DNA of 64,000 bases from Dysidea avara (taxonomy: Eukaryota > Porifera > Demospongiae > Dictyoceratida > Dysideidae), in assembly GCF_963678975.1 (NCBI RefSeq), contig NC_089278.1:14303959-14367958 (forward strand), read 5' to 3'. Both the position numbers and the translations under genes were made by a program. Positions 32,905 through 45,839 of the stretch are shown one piece after another (the first letter of the stretch is position 1; each line of letters begins with the position of its first letter). The notes below the pieces were generated by a model. It worked only from the letters and a program-made list of their open reading frames with translations. It was not told where the DNA came from and ran no database searches.

Positions 32905-34530
32905 CTTGTTTCAGCTCTTTGTTTGGGTCAGCACCTTCATCAAGCAGCAACCTCCACACTTGATGACTTCCTTTCTTATAGGCAACATGAAGAGCAGTCT
33001 CACCTTTCTGTGTGTGTAGAAATGTAACAATTACACAATGTAAAGTTACAATATGCGTACTTCATCGTCTTCATCCATAGGGAAGTCTTCCTTAAGTAGC
33101 AATTGAGCAACCTCTACTGAGTCATGCATAGCTGCTAAATGAAGTCTGGTTTTACAGTGTTGTAGTGCATATACATTAATGAAAACTGGAACAGCTCAAA
33201 ACAGGTAAACTCACAGCAGTGACTGCAGCTATTTCACTGACTTGGTCATGTTCTAGTAAAAACCTGAGAATCGCTCCACAGTAACAGGCTGTTAATGGGG
33301 AAAATCCTTTCTGTGTGCACAACACAGCAGCACCAACATGTTAATACTTGTTACCTTTACCAGAAGTTGCAGTGATCCTATCATCACAACAGTTGACTAG
33401 CCTCAGCCGTGTTGTTCTTGCACTGGTCACTATATCATAATATTAAAAAAAATCTTATACAATGGTACAAGACTTAGCTACCAGAAGTTGTAGTGATCCC
33501 AACATTATGGGTACAATAGTTGACTAGCCTCAGCCATGTAGCTAGTTATGACACTGTAGTCACTATTATAATAGAATAGGGTGTTGTCATACATCCCAGT
33601 AACTACTTAAATGTATCATCATCAATAATTAATTATTTTATGGATTAGAATTAATTAAATGCACACTCACACACAAAAATTGTACTGAGTAGCTAGCTAC
33701 ATAATCATAATATATTCATTGTTCAGTTGACTAGATCATCTTAATTGGCAGTGGCGCGCGTTATAAATTTTGCAGTGTACTAGCTCTTATTGGCCGTGGG
33801 CATGGGAGTAGCCGCTGGGACAATACCAGCCTGAGGTCACAGTGGGGTCAGGAATACTCTGATATGAGGAGATTGTGGACTCTAGTTGCATTTGTACTTC
33901 GGCATGTTGCTGTTGCATGACTTGCGGATGTTGTTGTTTCTGTATAACTTATTATGGTTGCTCACTTGCTGTATAACTTGTTGTGGTTGCTGCCAGCACT
34001 GCTCAACTGCCCACTGAATATTTAAAGCATCCACCGGCTGTGGCGCAGGATATGAGCCAGAGTAAAACTGCACAGATGCCTGTGGCTGCCACTGGGTTTC
34101 AGCTTGGAATGGCTGTGGCTGAACTGAGATATCTGTGGATTCGACACCCATCAACATGCTTCCCAATAATTTTTTAATGGCCAACAACAAACATTACATT
34201 ATATGTGTGTCCGGTGCAATTTTGGCTTACTGTGTATTTCTTTTTCCAATTTCAGAACTCTGCATGCATTGCAGTCCGTTGATTCTTGCACCTTGGCTTG
34301 AGTTCCCATGCTAAGAACATCAGAAATAAATGTATCAGCCCTACTTTCTGCAGTGTTGCACGATTAACCTCCTTAGTATTGGTTTTATTAGTCCTGACAA
34401 CAAACATTATCATGGCATTTTAGCATCAATGCAATTGTGGCTTACTGTCACAATTATTTTCTAGATTATCGATTCTCTTCCTCAACTCCTGCTCTGCAAT
34501 GCTACCCACCCCAGCCATCAGTTCAGTCGC
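32905..34530 (-). CDS. possible multi-exon gene with ankyrin-like repeats
   Basis: Three minus-strand segments read as ankyrin-type repeats: 33310-33215 (KGFSPLTACYCGAILRFLL), 33145-33061 (TRLHLAAMHDSVEVAQLLL) and 33007-32905 (KGETALHVAYKKG then LLLDEGADPN). The third joins the second in phase 0 across a GTACGC donor and CAG acceptor. The first and second do not join cleanly: the only consistent intron would be about 29 nt. So there is an error, a frameshift or an exon I cannot see. Upstream, a Gln-rich frame (34190-33882) and two short Leu/Glu/Lys-rich exons ending LKLEKEIH and LRKRIDNLEN (about 34530-34240) each precede GTAAGCC donors. The introns after those two look duplicated (both start GTAAGCCA and contain AATGTTTGTTG). 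Family and ends are unknown, and it may be decaying. Confidence 0.4.
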
Positions 34531-34539
34531 ACTACTAGT

Positions 34540-35608
34540 TTGATTGAGTTAGCTTCTTAGTATGAGTTTGTAAGCTCTGCGCACCCAATTTACAATCCAT
34601 AGAACGGAAGTAATTTGTTTTCACAAGAATGCACCACTCTACCAGAAGCCATGGAATGTTAATTGGACTTAGCCATTGCATAATCACTGATAACTGACAA
34701 GGTCAATCAGAGCCTTGCTCATTACTTGTATGGGTGTAATCAGTGGAATGTAGCATGTTAATAAACACTCCTTTAACCCTGTTAAGCGTTCTGAGGCATT
34801 GCAAAATGCTTAGTAAAAGAAACCATTGTACACATAACAGCAGTGTAGTCATAATGCTTGTTGCACTGTGATCATTTTGGATCACTAGCATTGCCACAGG
34901 CCACACAGGATAGCAGATACACACTGAAAGTTAAGGTAGAGAATTTTTGTTGTGTACGTGTATTCTCTATAGAAATGGGCCTGTGTATATAGATAAAGAT
35001 ACAGCTGCCTGTTGACCAGATTGAATATTGATTGCTTCTAGTAGACCATTCATGCACATAACCCTGACTCACTGTGGATGTGTGATTTGTCATTACCGTT
35101 GTCTTCAGTGTAGCACTACTTCAGTGTTACCAGAGGACACTGTTGTACAATAGACTGCACATGATCCATGTATTAAAACAGGTCAAACCTTTGAATCCTT
35201 ATGCTCTAATAATGGGCAATGGCCTGTGTAAAGAGTTGCCTACACATTTATTTCACTGCAGTAGCTTTTCACCCAGGCCACTGGGTCTGGCTATTGGCTA
35301 TTCGAGACAATACGGTACCCCAATTGTCTTCATAGAACTAGTGCCCTTATTTTTCAGTTCAATTTCCCACAGTGACAGGTCTCACTGTCTATTCATGACT
35401 TCAAAGCAGGAAAGCTTTGTACACAATTATCACAGTAATGATCAAAAGCTACTAGAAAAGCTACTCAGCAGCATTTTTTAATTATATGATTCTGTCTTTT
35501 TTTTGTCCAGTTTGTACCATGTAAGAAGTTTTGCTGAGAAAATCCTGCGATTTTTTACTGACCATTTTTTAACCTCAGAAATTTATAGAACATGATGTTT
35601 TAGCAGTA
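34540..35608. other. gene-free stretch
   Basis: Several 60-110-residue frames on both strands, none with motif or splice support. Confidence 0.35.
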
Positions 35609-35770
35609 TAGTGCAACCTCTCTTAAACTCCCTGGATTAAGGACACACACACACGCACACACAAAACCTCCATAATAAAGACTTTGGTCCCAACAGATCT
35701 GATTCTACATTTTAACCTCAGAAAGAGAAAAACCTCTATGTTAAAGCAAATACAGGCCTAAGTCACAAAG
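35609..35770. mobile_element. pogo/Tigger-like MITE fragment
   Basis: CAACCTCTCTTAAACTCC at the left and the following AAGGACAC, TTTGGTCCCAAC and CTCAGAAAGAG words match the reverse complement of the element at 61600-61796. The far end is truncated or lost after AAACCTCTATGTTAAAG. Confidence 0.6.
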
Positions 35771-36059
35771 GTTAAGATTCACTGAATGCATTTTAAGTCA
35801 TACCTTTTCTAGCTTAGGACGGACTGCATACAATACACTCTTTCATCTAATACATTCATACACACTTCTCCATAAACAAGGAAATCAGATATAATTAGTG
35901 CAAAACATTTAGGTGGACAACCAAATCGGTGGACAACCAAAAAGGAGAATTGAAGCTGCAATTATCCTTCCAATAGTATAAAAATTCTGTCGATGCACAG
36001 CTGAAACATTGTGCATAGGAATCATTCCTTTGCAAGTTTATTGAAATAGGTTGTTTGCC

Positions 36060-37800
36060 TTGTGGCAAAGTTTATGTATAAAAAGCCTGAAGAGTTCTCT
36101 GCTGATGTTCTGACTGCTGCTGGAGTTATAGTTGAGGGTTCAGTTGATCAAGCCTTGAGAGGAAAGCATTATAGAGATGCCCTACTAATTGCCTTTCTGT
36201 AATGTATGAGACACTCATGCATCTTCTACTGAATAAGAATCTTGCTGGTTTAGAGCTTGATGCTTTTACAAAGACTCAACTTGTTGTTCTCCATGAGCCA
36301 ATGTCAAACTCCAAAGAGTGCCTTACTTCTGCTCGAAGAAAAATCGATCATGTGTGATCACTTCAACATGAGTAAACAAACGCTCATAACTTGCGTATCC
36401 TTGAGTCTACTACAACGAAACAAAGATCTTTCGACTCCTCTTGAGTACTTCACATCCAGGTGAATAGAAAGCAACTATCTCAAAAGTACAAGGAATGTGC
36501 TCCAGGACATGCAGCAGAAATGAGCAAGCTGTACAGCATGCTTCAAGGAGTTTGATTGCTTTCAATTTGACCCAGCATCACCTGTTCTACGAATCTTACA
36601 ATCAACTATTCCAGCTACACCTGAGCTCATTCAAGACTTCAAAAAGACAAAGCAAGATGGGGCAAACCCAGCCAAAAATTTTCATGGATGAGCACATTTA
36701 TTCAAAAGAAAAACTCCATCAATGACCTCATAAAATGTAATTCGCATCTCACCTTTGCAGATTCCATTAAGAAAAGTCTCTGGAGAGGTACTAAAATGAA
36801 GCAAGGAGAAATGGAAAGCGGGGCACTAGCATCTGTTGTTAACCTTGTTGGTGTCAGTGGTCTGCTGTCTCTCCTTTAGCTCATAAAGCATCATATATCT
36901 GAAGAATGCCTAACACTGTTCAATGCCAAAAGTCAGAACTAGACTCACAACTGTCAGAACTATCAGTCAGGAACTGGTCTACTCAGTGGGTGGGCCTGTC
37001 AACTGGTGACACCAAAGACAACTTGAGCTTCAGCCAGAGTAAGGCTGACACGTACTATTACGCAATTTGTTTATGCAGCTCTAAGGTCATCCGATTAAAG
37101 CAATCCCATAGTAGTTGATGCAGAAGGCACTGGTGTGTACATTCTGGTCACAGCCATTTCACATGCCATTCTAAGTATTCTCTACATAAAAAGGCAGTTC
37201 TTTCTGCAGAGGCATGTGTATAAGATTTTGCCAAATGTCTTATACTTTTTTATGCCTTGACTGGTTGTGATGCCAAAAGCTGTTCTTTTGGGCACGGCAA
37301 AGTATGACTCTGAGAAATTGTCAAAAAGTAGATGGTCTGTAACCTCATCTCAAAGTGTGGGGAAGGCCTTCCACTAAGTGATGATGTCTTGAATGACCTC
37401 AAGTCCTTTGTTATCCACTACATCTATGGTCCTCTAAATATGGCCCATGCAACCAAGTGGAAAAGACTAAAGAAGAAATCTTTGATGAATTTGCTTCCTG
37501 ATGACGACAGTTGTGAGCAACACATCAAATGTGGTGACATTTTGGTCTACATTAAGCACCACCCTTATCTGAGGAGACACCCTACTCCTATACTCCTATA
37601 GGTCATGGTTGAGATTGATGAATAGCTGTTGCAGACACAAAACTTGCCCTTCTAATTTCACTTCCAGTCGCATCAATGCAACAGGATGGCTATGCTTCTG
37701 ACTTTGAGGCCAATTCAGAGTCTGAATCTGAAGCTGCATCTGATTTTGGTACCGAATCTGAATCATCAAATGAATTGGAGTTATTGAATGAACCTTGAAT
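36060..37800 (+). pseudogene. decayed gene of a transposon-associated protein family
   Basis: Protein-like stretches in all three plus frames: YKKPEEFSADVLTAAGV, VVDAEGTGVYILVTAISHAI, a damaged ALTGCD-like word near 37260 followed by FGHGK, and LPLSDDVLNDLKSFV with YIYGPLNMAHATKW at about 37360-37460. The end is acidic and Ser/Glu-rich (SESESEAASDFG, about 37700). The order of a D-V-Y-I-L-V motif, a T-G-C-D motif and a G-K-G motif is familiar from large repeated families in marine invertebrates, but the function is unknown to me. Many frameshifts and stops show it is dead. Confidence 0.55.
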
Positions 37801-38121
37801 AAGACTAAACCACCATTTATATGCATTAAATCACTTACTGAGCAAAATTCTTAAAATTTTACATTAATAGAACATCCACTCACAAAACATCAAAAGTGGA
37901 TTCTTTGACCACAATTAGTCTAATAGGAACCTTTATTTGAATTTTTTGTTACTTTATGTTGGCTGGTAGCCATTTTGGATTTTTGGCTCTACAGAACTTT
38001 CCCCTGACTTTTAAAAGTGGCATGGGAACTCATTTTGAAATACCCTAAAGTACAATATTAAACCATCAAACTTCATTAGCCAGAGGTTGGTCACGAAACC
38101 ACTGTTTTTGACCCTACTATA

Positions 38122-39171
38122 TGAACTGATCTATCATTGTACAATTAATAGGCTCAGGTAGCTCAAATGGCAAGGGCTTGGTTTAGTATTCAGAATATAT
38201 GCACGGTATCTATTAATACCAAATGCTGGTATCATCACTTCATCAGTCAGTCAACAGATACCGTATTTCTATCAATATAAGCTGCAAGAAATTTTCACAA
38301 GTTAGATTTTTGTGTTAAAAATTTTTCACCTGTGTCCTCAAGTGACGAAAAAAATTTTACAATGAATTATGTAACTTTATTAATTCTATACGGCCTTTTC
38401 CAAGGCCTTTTTTGTATACAGGAGAAGCAGAATGACAAGCAGCAAAACTGAATTGTGGCGTCTCTGTTCCATGGAGGCTGCACCCCAGATTCAGAAGTTG
38501 TCTGTCACAAGTCAAGCAATGGACTGGAGTGAAATGGCTGTAGCTAGAAGCTCATTTCATCAACTTGCATATTTGTGCATATATACTCCATTTAATGTGT
38601 CCTGTAGTAGTTGTCTATCACGGAATCAGATGGCATCATTACCAATGTGCGGCGAAATAAACCGGACAGCTCCCTTCTCTCCTAGGATGAGGGAGGCCTT
38701 TGTTTTTAAAAGACCGCAGCAATCTCAATCCAGGTGGCCAGAAAGCAGTTAACCAAATTCATTCAACTTCTTGAATATTACGTTGGTGAAAATTTTTCAC
38801 GTAATTAATTTTCGTTGGATGCTAGCTTTGGCGAAATATTTTTAACGGTTTATAAATATAGAAATACGGTATAATTCAGTAAAATTAAAATTTCACAGAA
38901 ATGTTACTCTGAAGACATTTATGGGCTTAGTTGCTGTTGCCTAGCCCACTGTATTACTGTACTACCTAACCTGTACTATACTGTTGACATGCTACTATAC
39001 TATATTGCTGTATACTATATTATATTGTCAGCATACTACCTGTACTATACTGTATTACCTGTTGACAATGCAGCATACTATTATTATTGCTACATACTAT
39101 ACTGTACCTGTATGGTGTTTCCTAGCCTGTACCTAACCTACTGTATTACTGACCTACTGTAATGTCTAGTC
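38122..39171. repeat. segmental repeat R2, copy 1 (contains a MITE)
   Basis: Matches 47761-48175: shared GTACAATTAATAGGCTCAGG, GGGCTTGGTTT, CATCACTTCATCAGTCA, ACATTTATGGGCTTAGTTGC, and a CTGTACTATACTGTA-rich tail. The copy is split by the MITE 38261-38869. Confidence 0.85.
38261..38869. mobile_element. TA-flanked MITE, 609 bp
   Basis: The ends are CCGTATTTCTAT and ATAGAAATACGG, flanked by TA (38259-38260 and 38870-38871). The empty site is in R2 copy 2 (CAGCAGATAATTCAG). It contains AAATTTTTCAC words in both orientations. The 106-residue frame 38432-38752 inside it has no recognisable domain. Confidence 0.85.
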
Positions 39172-39322
39172 ATATTCTCTCTGTCTGGCTACTCTTGTTT
39201 CTGTTTGTTGTAAAGTTTCTTTGTCATGTCTTTGTCTGTACAGTTCCCTATGTCTTCAGCTACTCTATGTCTGTTGTCTTTACTTTCAAATAATCGTTCA
39301 ACAGTAGCACCTTCCATCAGTC

Positions 39323-40059
39323 CAGGGGCGGAGAAATAGGGGGGGGGGAGGGGCAGAGAGGGCAACTCCCCCCTCACTTTTCCAATGCCCTGTTGCATGC
39401 TAAAGAAAAGCAACCGTTGTAGTCATTAGTCAATTTACTCTTTGCCTTGATATACTAGAATTTGTGCTAAAGGTTATGCAAGAATGGAATAATGCATGAA
39501 TCAGTGCTGGGAGTGCACAAGATCTGAGATACTCTAATAGAGCAGTCACCTAACTACTCTAATAGAACATTCAGTGGAATCATATGAGTTGGTTCTGCTA
39601 TGCAAATTAATTCAATCTGTCTCCATTAATACAATGTATCTATATGTAATCAAGAGCACGAGTCTGTCTAAAATGCCTTCATTTACTGCTGAATCTATAG
39701 TATCTTAATAACTTTAAACAGGCTGAAGGACCAGGTGTCCTACGGACCTTCAGCACTTGTGCTGTAAAGCCTTAATAAATAAATAAGGTCTTATAATCAT
39801 TGTTATAATATTATAGGAATGCTGGTATAGTACACATGTACCACTGAAAATACTCTCAGATTCAATCTCAAAGCATTCAAATCTCAAAACTTTCCTGTGG
39901 GGGCATGCCCCCAGACCCCCTAGTATTGGAATGCTTCACATGCTAGTGTGCACACTAAGGTACAGTTAATGATTTTAAAACAGTTTGTAACTTTCAGCCA
40001 TCCCACATGACTCCCCCCCCCCCCCCCCCCCCACTTTTGAGTACTGTTCTCCACCCCTG
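39323..40059. mobile_element. hAT-type element with poly-G/poly-C ends, 737 bp
   Basis: The ends are CAGGGGCGGAGAAATAGG and TCTCCACCCCTG. The flanking octamers CATCAGTC (39315-39322) and CTTCAGTC (40060-40067) differ at one base, so the 8-bp duplication has mutated. Long G and C runs near the two ends pair with each other. Two dispersed-motif copies lie inside (39528-39570). Confidence 0.7.
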
Positions 40060-40139
40060 CTTCAGTCTCAGCGTCCTCCAGTTTTTCCAGGGGGGCACTT
40101 ATGCAAATCATGATCATGCATCTTTTCAGTCATGTAATG

Positions 40140-40800
40140 ATAAACTGATGCTTGATAGGACCAACCCATATTTGGATACTTGATAGTTTGATAGGACTGG
40201 ACCAACTCATGTTTGATAGCACCAGCCCATACTTGGAGCGTTACTGTGTAGTGGTGCTGGCGATTAGTGTCTGGGGCTAGTAGTGTTATCTAACCACATA
40301 GCTACCCATCAAACTGACAAAGAACTGGTAAATCTACTGAGAATTTTAGTTTGATAACACCAGTAGCATAAGGATTCCATAACATAATTTATCGTGTAAC
40401 GTTTGATAGGACCAGACTACTCATTTTGTTCATAGCATAATTTATCATGTAATGTTTGATAGGACCAGTTAACTTCATATTTGTTACTGGATATTGTCCA
40501 TACATGCACTTGATGCTTGTACATACCACTTTCCGCCTGGTGTGGGGCTCGCTTGGGCTCACCCCAATCATTACAAACCTATATAAGAGTTAATCAGTCT
40601 CCTCAACACAGCCAACTGGACTATATAGTATGCTTTGTTTTTTTGCTATGCTACCAATGAGAGGCATGATCAATCACTATAAGTTGCGTCAACTAGATCA
40701 TTAAGGGGTGTGTTCCTCAATCGTTATTGGTTCAGCTAAATTGTAAAAAGACATATCGCTAGATTTTTATTGGCCCAGCTAGATTGTAAAAGGTCCTATC
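40140..40800. repeat. spaced repeats of TTTGATAGGACCAG and a Helitron-type 5' block
   Basis: About six copies of TTTGATAGGACCAG-like words occur at uneven spacing (40154, 40187, 40214, 40348, 40399, 40456). At 40541-40570, on the minus strand, ATTGGGGTGAGCC followed by AAGCGAGCCCCACACC repeats the 5' block of the Helitron derivatives at 27351 and 50324. No matching 3' end was found at lower coordinates, so this may be a truncated or solo end. Confidence 0.5.
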
Positions 40801-41824
40801 ATGCAGGTACAGTGTCAATCAATGGTCTACCAGTAGCTAATATCTCTTAAACCAACATGAGCACTTTAAATTTGTGGCTTCTAAATACAGAAAGCAAAAT
40901 TTTGCCCCTCTTTGGGGCTCTGACGAGTGCTTGCCCTCTGTGTCTTTATCTTCAATCATGCTGGTCACTTCTTCATACTAGGAAACCAACATGCTATATA
41001 TACTGATTTGTTATTGTGGCTAAATCTGGTGGTCATACGATGCCTTGTTTAGTCTCTAACCTTGTGACTGTGGTCAGGTTGTGGTCAGGTGGCAGACAGG
41101 TTGACTAAAATCTGATTTGGCCATTTTTTATAATTCAATATTAGGACTTGCATATGGTTTTTTTTTGTAGGTTTAGCACTGTATATTTGACTTTAGACTC
41201 TTCCATAAAAGTACCTTTTGCCCCTTAAGATGTTTCTGGGGTGGGTTTTAGAGATGGTATTTTGGCAGCCACCATTAACTATTGTTGTAGCAATCTCTAC
41301 TTAAACAGTACTAGCTACTGTACTGTTTGATAGAACTATGTGTTTAGCTCATTGGTGTATTAGCTAAGGAACAATAAGAAATGTAGCTGCAACATTTTTA
41401 TAGATATGAACCCATCAGGGTTTTTGATAAGTATTTCGACTCTGAGTCAAACTGTACCAACCCAGACATCTGCTGCTCCACCAGTAGTATACCAATGGGC
41501 CAATCAGCTTATGTTTGATTCACAAAGCTGAACTAGTGTTGAGAAAATTGACCATGAGATGTGTAGATCAATTTATTAAATAATAAATATTTATCTTTCC
41601 CTAAATTAAAAAGCATCTTGATCCTATAACTGATCAGCCCCAGACATGAGTACCTAGGATATGTAGGAGAAATATAAGCAACGTACAACAGGAAATATTG
41701 ACGAAAGGAAAATTTGATGAGTTCACAATTGATAAATTTGACCAAAAGCAAAAAAATCAATATCTTAACACTGACTTGAGGCACTTATTGACATTTGACA
41801 AATTAAAATTTGATGAATGTAACT
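40801..41824. other. gene-free stretch
   Basis: No supported exon. The start of the frame 41698-42126 in this stretch is probably not element sequence. Confidence 0.35.
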
Positions 41825-42625
41825 TTTTTAACTCTAGCAAATTCATTCATGTATCTTTTAATGTAAAATTTTCTACTTCCTACTTTATTAATGGTAACCC
41901 AATCACTACAAACAATACTCACCTTGGAATTATCTTATCTACAGACTTCTCTTGGAGAGACCACTATAGTCACATTTCTGCTAAAACTTACAAAACCCTC
42001 GGTTTACTTAGACATGCATGCTTTTTGTCATACTGCAAACATCCTGACCAAAAAGTCACTCTTCTTAGCTTTAGTAAAGCCAAAACTTATTTACTGTTCC
42101 CCACTATGGCACCCCTAACAGATTAATGACATTACTTTACTTGAAAGAATGCAATTCCAGGCAACTAAAGACATTCTCAACGATAGTACATCCAACTATA
42201 AGACACGTCTTATAAATCTCAATTTGTTACCACTAGTATACTTGCTTGATCTGTATGACATTTTCTTCTTTTTTTTTGTAAAATCAATCAAAAACCCTTC
42301 GGAAAGCTTCAACATTGGAAACCATGTATGTGGACTTCTGTCAGCTTTCTACAAGATCATCTGCCGACAGCAAACTAAAACATGTATTCTCATCTACCAA
42401 CAGCACAGCTATTTTTATTTTAACAGACTTCCAAGAATATACAACGTCTAGATCTGAATCAATCTTTTATCACTATCAAGACACACCTTAAGCAGTTTTT
42501 TGGAATTATTTTACAACCAATTTTACTCCAGATGATCCACACACCCTCCATTTTGTTTGTCCCTGTTCCATCTGTTCAAAGCTTCCCTTAACTAATGTCA
42601 CTCAAACAACACTTGTATTATTGTT
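41825..42625 (+). pseudogene. LINE reverse transcriptase C-terminal fragment
   Basis: The plus-strand reading has INGNPITTNNTHLGIIL and DFSWRDHYSHISAKTYKTL, the region after the RT palm where the template loop and thumb lie. Another frame then gives ILTKKSLFLALVKPKLIYCSPLW, then ERMQFQATKDIL, RLINLNLLPLVYLLDLYD, FYFNRLPRIYN and finally DPHTLHFVCPCSIC. The frame changes at about 42050, 42130 and 42440. It differs from the 24-27 kb LINE, so it is a second family. 5'-truncated and dead. Confidence 0.7.
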
Positions 42626-44693
42626 ATAAGCAAGTATAGTTATTTAATATATTATAGTAGTAGATAAGTAAGTAATTGTTAGTATAACAGGTGCTGGTAC
42701 AAGTTACCTTTAGTGCAACAACTTGTATTTGTAAAATGTTTGTTGCACTATATATAAAGCCTATTAATAAAATATCTGATTTGTCAAAGTTTTCTTCCTG
42801 TCATACTGGTATGTGAGTGAATATCAAGTGAAATAACAAAATTGTTTTTATTTTATATATTTTTATTGTTTATCTACCTTTGCATTATTCAGTCATTCTG
42901 CATGTTCATGATTCTATACATTAAATGTATTCCATGGGTCATCATACATTCTCTTGCATGCAAGTTTCCTTTTGTGTAGGATGCATTTCTGTAATCCAAG
43001 AAGTCTTACATGAACTGAAATATTACTAGCTTGTTCATAACATGAACTAGATGATATCAAGAGTAATTAATTATCATTCACTCTTGATGATATGTATATC
43101 CACACAACAGTACCACTAGCTACAAACCTTATGTTGTGTACCGTTATATTCAGCTTGTATTGTGTGCTAAGTTTTTGTGATTTGCCATTTAGTGATTCCC
43201 TATCCTGCCAGCACTGATGATCCATCATGTCTTCCTTGAAGAACATCACTGAGTATAAGTACATCTAGTGACAATTAACTCTTTCAATTTTTAGTTTGTA
43301 GAACTACAGTGAACCAGGAGATGCATAAATTTTTAAAAGGTAAAACACAAGTAGGATGTCATGCTGTAATAATTAGCCATGTAGTATGAATGTCCATGTA
43401 GTTGTCAATATCTAGGTATTAATTGTACTGCATGTTTACCAGAAATCAAGAAAGCATCGCACACACACATATTTGGTGATTTTGCCAAACGAAAGTTGGT
43501 TGATTCAATTTGAAACTGGTATAATAGTGCTTGACCAATTTTGAAACTGCTCAATCCAGGTCAAATATGGTCGACCTGTTTCAAAGTCAGCAGATTTTGA
43601 AACTAATAGCTAATGGGCTAACAGTAACTATTTCAATGCTATCTGTATATAGTTAGCTAGTACAGGTAGCAAATTTGATAGGTTGCTGCTACTGCTCTGC
43701 TTCTGTTGCTACACATACACTGCTACCACATTTGTTCTTATTATGCCAGTTACCATGTGCAGCTGCCGACTGATGGTATTTTGTAACAAGCTCCATGTTA
43801 ATGCTGACCCACTTAAAACCTGGTCATCAGAAATGGATTATATTAGACCATGACGTGTCTACATCTCTATGATGTCTGAAGATGTTGCCAAGGTTCTTGT
43901 GATGTATTGTTGACTGCTGTACAGATGAGCAACACACAATATTATAAATTAAGTCATACTATAGATGCACAAAGTAAGCCGATCCTTAGTACAGCAAAAG
44001 ATAAAATGCAAACAGAAGTGTTTGTAGTGCAAACAATAACAACAATAACTGTAGATGCTGAGCAGTTTTTTAATGTCACAAATGGGTACTGGTCATTTCT
44101 TGGAGTAGTGCAGTCATTCTACAATGATACTCAATAACTCATATCTGTTGGTGCTGTTGAAACATTGTAGTTTTGCAAACATGCTTTACATATGAAATGT
44201 ACAATGCTAATGTTATTATATCAACTTCTCACCTAACACTACCATGATTTATCAAATTAAATAATTGCATAAATCAATCTCATTCTTATAAATACGGTCT
44301 TCATTCATGGATTTAATTGATATGCAGAACACTTTCAGAATGTATATAGGTAGTCGGTAAAGTGCTATGTACATCATATTGACCAACGAATTTACTATAA
44401 TGAAGAAATCAAATAGTATTGTCATACCTGTCTCATTGAAAGTAATTGCTTGAAGAAGTGAAGGGTTTGCCTTTAAGACAATTGCTATGTGCACTGCAGC
44501 TGTATGAGTGCAGATTGTGGATTGAACTTGGTGGGAGGTTATCAAGACAGCAGTGGTAACTGTAGTGATGTTTGGACTGGGGACACTGCCATGCAGCTCA
44601 TGTTGGAGGATTTTAAATGGGATTTTAGCTGCACTAATATTTATACCGTAGGAAAAAGTTTGATGAATAGAGAAAAAGAATCATGTTAATGAT
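42626..44693. other. gene-free stretch
   Basis: 42626-42790 is probably the untranslated 3' part of the LINE fragment (AATAAAATATC near 42766). The rest has small frames only. One minus-strand segment near 44452-44545 (HTAAVHIAIVLKANPSLLQ) looks exon-like, with a GTATGAC donor, but stands alone. Confidence 0.3.
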
Positions 44694-44900
44694 ATCCAAA
44701 ACAGCCAAGCTGTAAAAAAATGCGGCCCTCAGAAAGGCTATGGTGAAAAAAGATGTGAAATCCAAGGTGGCGGCCAAGAAATGGCTGTGATGATAGGTTA
44801 ATGGTAAAAATTTTAATAACAACAATTCAGGTGAATTTTGGGCATCACCATAGCCTTTCTGAGGGCCGCACTTTTTTTTTACAGCTTGGCTGTTTTGGAT
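44694..44900. mobile_element. MITE with ~50-bp inverted repeats
   Basis: ATCCAAAACAGCCAAGCTGT and a following CGGCCCTCAGAAAGGCTATG are repeated inverted at the right end (CATAGCCTTTCTGAGGGCCG, GGCTGTTTTGGAT). No target duplication is clear. Length 207 bp. Confidence 0.75.
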
Positions 44901-44999
44901 TAGATTTCACTTCTTTTTGTATTTGTATACCTATGGTCGGCTTTAGGATTTTTTAACCTATCATTTTTTTCTTTACCACAGGAAGAAGAAAAGATGAAG

Positions 45000-45650
45000 T
45001 AGGGTGATTTCTTTGTAGCTGAACTCTCTACAAGGTAACTTCTTCTAGCTGATCTTTCTACAGGGCGATTTGTTTGCAGCTGAATTCTCTACAGGGCAAT
45101 TTGTTTGCAGCTGAACTGTCTACATGGTAGTTTATTTGTAGCCGAACTCTCTACAATGTAACTTCTTCTAGCTGAACTCTCTACAGGGTGACTTGTTTCT
45201 AGCTGATCTCTCTACAGGGTTACTTGTTTCTAGCTAAACTCTCTACAGGTGATTTGTTTGCAGCTGAATTCTCTTACATGGTGGTTTCTTTGTAGCTAAA
45301 CTCTCTACAAGGTGACTTCTTCTAGCTGATTTCTCTACAGGATGACTTGTTTCTAACTGAACTCTCTACAGGGTGATTTGTTCATAGCAGAACTTTCTAC
45401 TGGGTGATTTGTTTGCAGCTGAACTCTCTACATGATGGTTTCTTTGTATCTGAACTCTCTACAAGGTAACTTCTTCTAGCTGATCTCTCTACAGGGCAAT
45501 TTGTTTGTAGCTGAATTCTCTACAAGGTGATTTGTTTGAGCTGAACTCTCTACATGATGGTTTCTTTGTAGCTGAACTCTCTATTAGGTGCCTTCTTCTA
45601 GCTGATCTGACTACAGGGTGACTTTTTGTAGCTGAATTCCCTACAGAATA
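45000..45650. repeat. degenerate minisatellite, ~25/50-bp period
   Basis: Repeats of the form TAGCTGAACTCTCTACAAGG-TGAYTTSTT, each about 25 bp, alternate between CTTCTTCTAGCTGAT and TTTGTTTGCAGCTGA subtypes. This gives a higher-order period near 50 bp over some 25 units. No frame stays open. Confidence 0.85.
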
Positions 45651-45839
45651 ACTTGCAATGTAATTGAGTAAATTATAAACGCAACTGAATGCTTTATTAG
45701 GGTGACTGTTCTATTAGAGTATCTCAATCTCGCATTTGCTACGCGTAGTTGCCTTTCAAATCTTGTAATCTGATTCTTCTGTACTACTGCAAGAACTTTC
45801 TATGATGATTATTCCAGCTACATACTGATTTTCAGCTCG

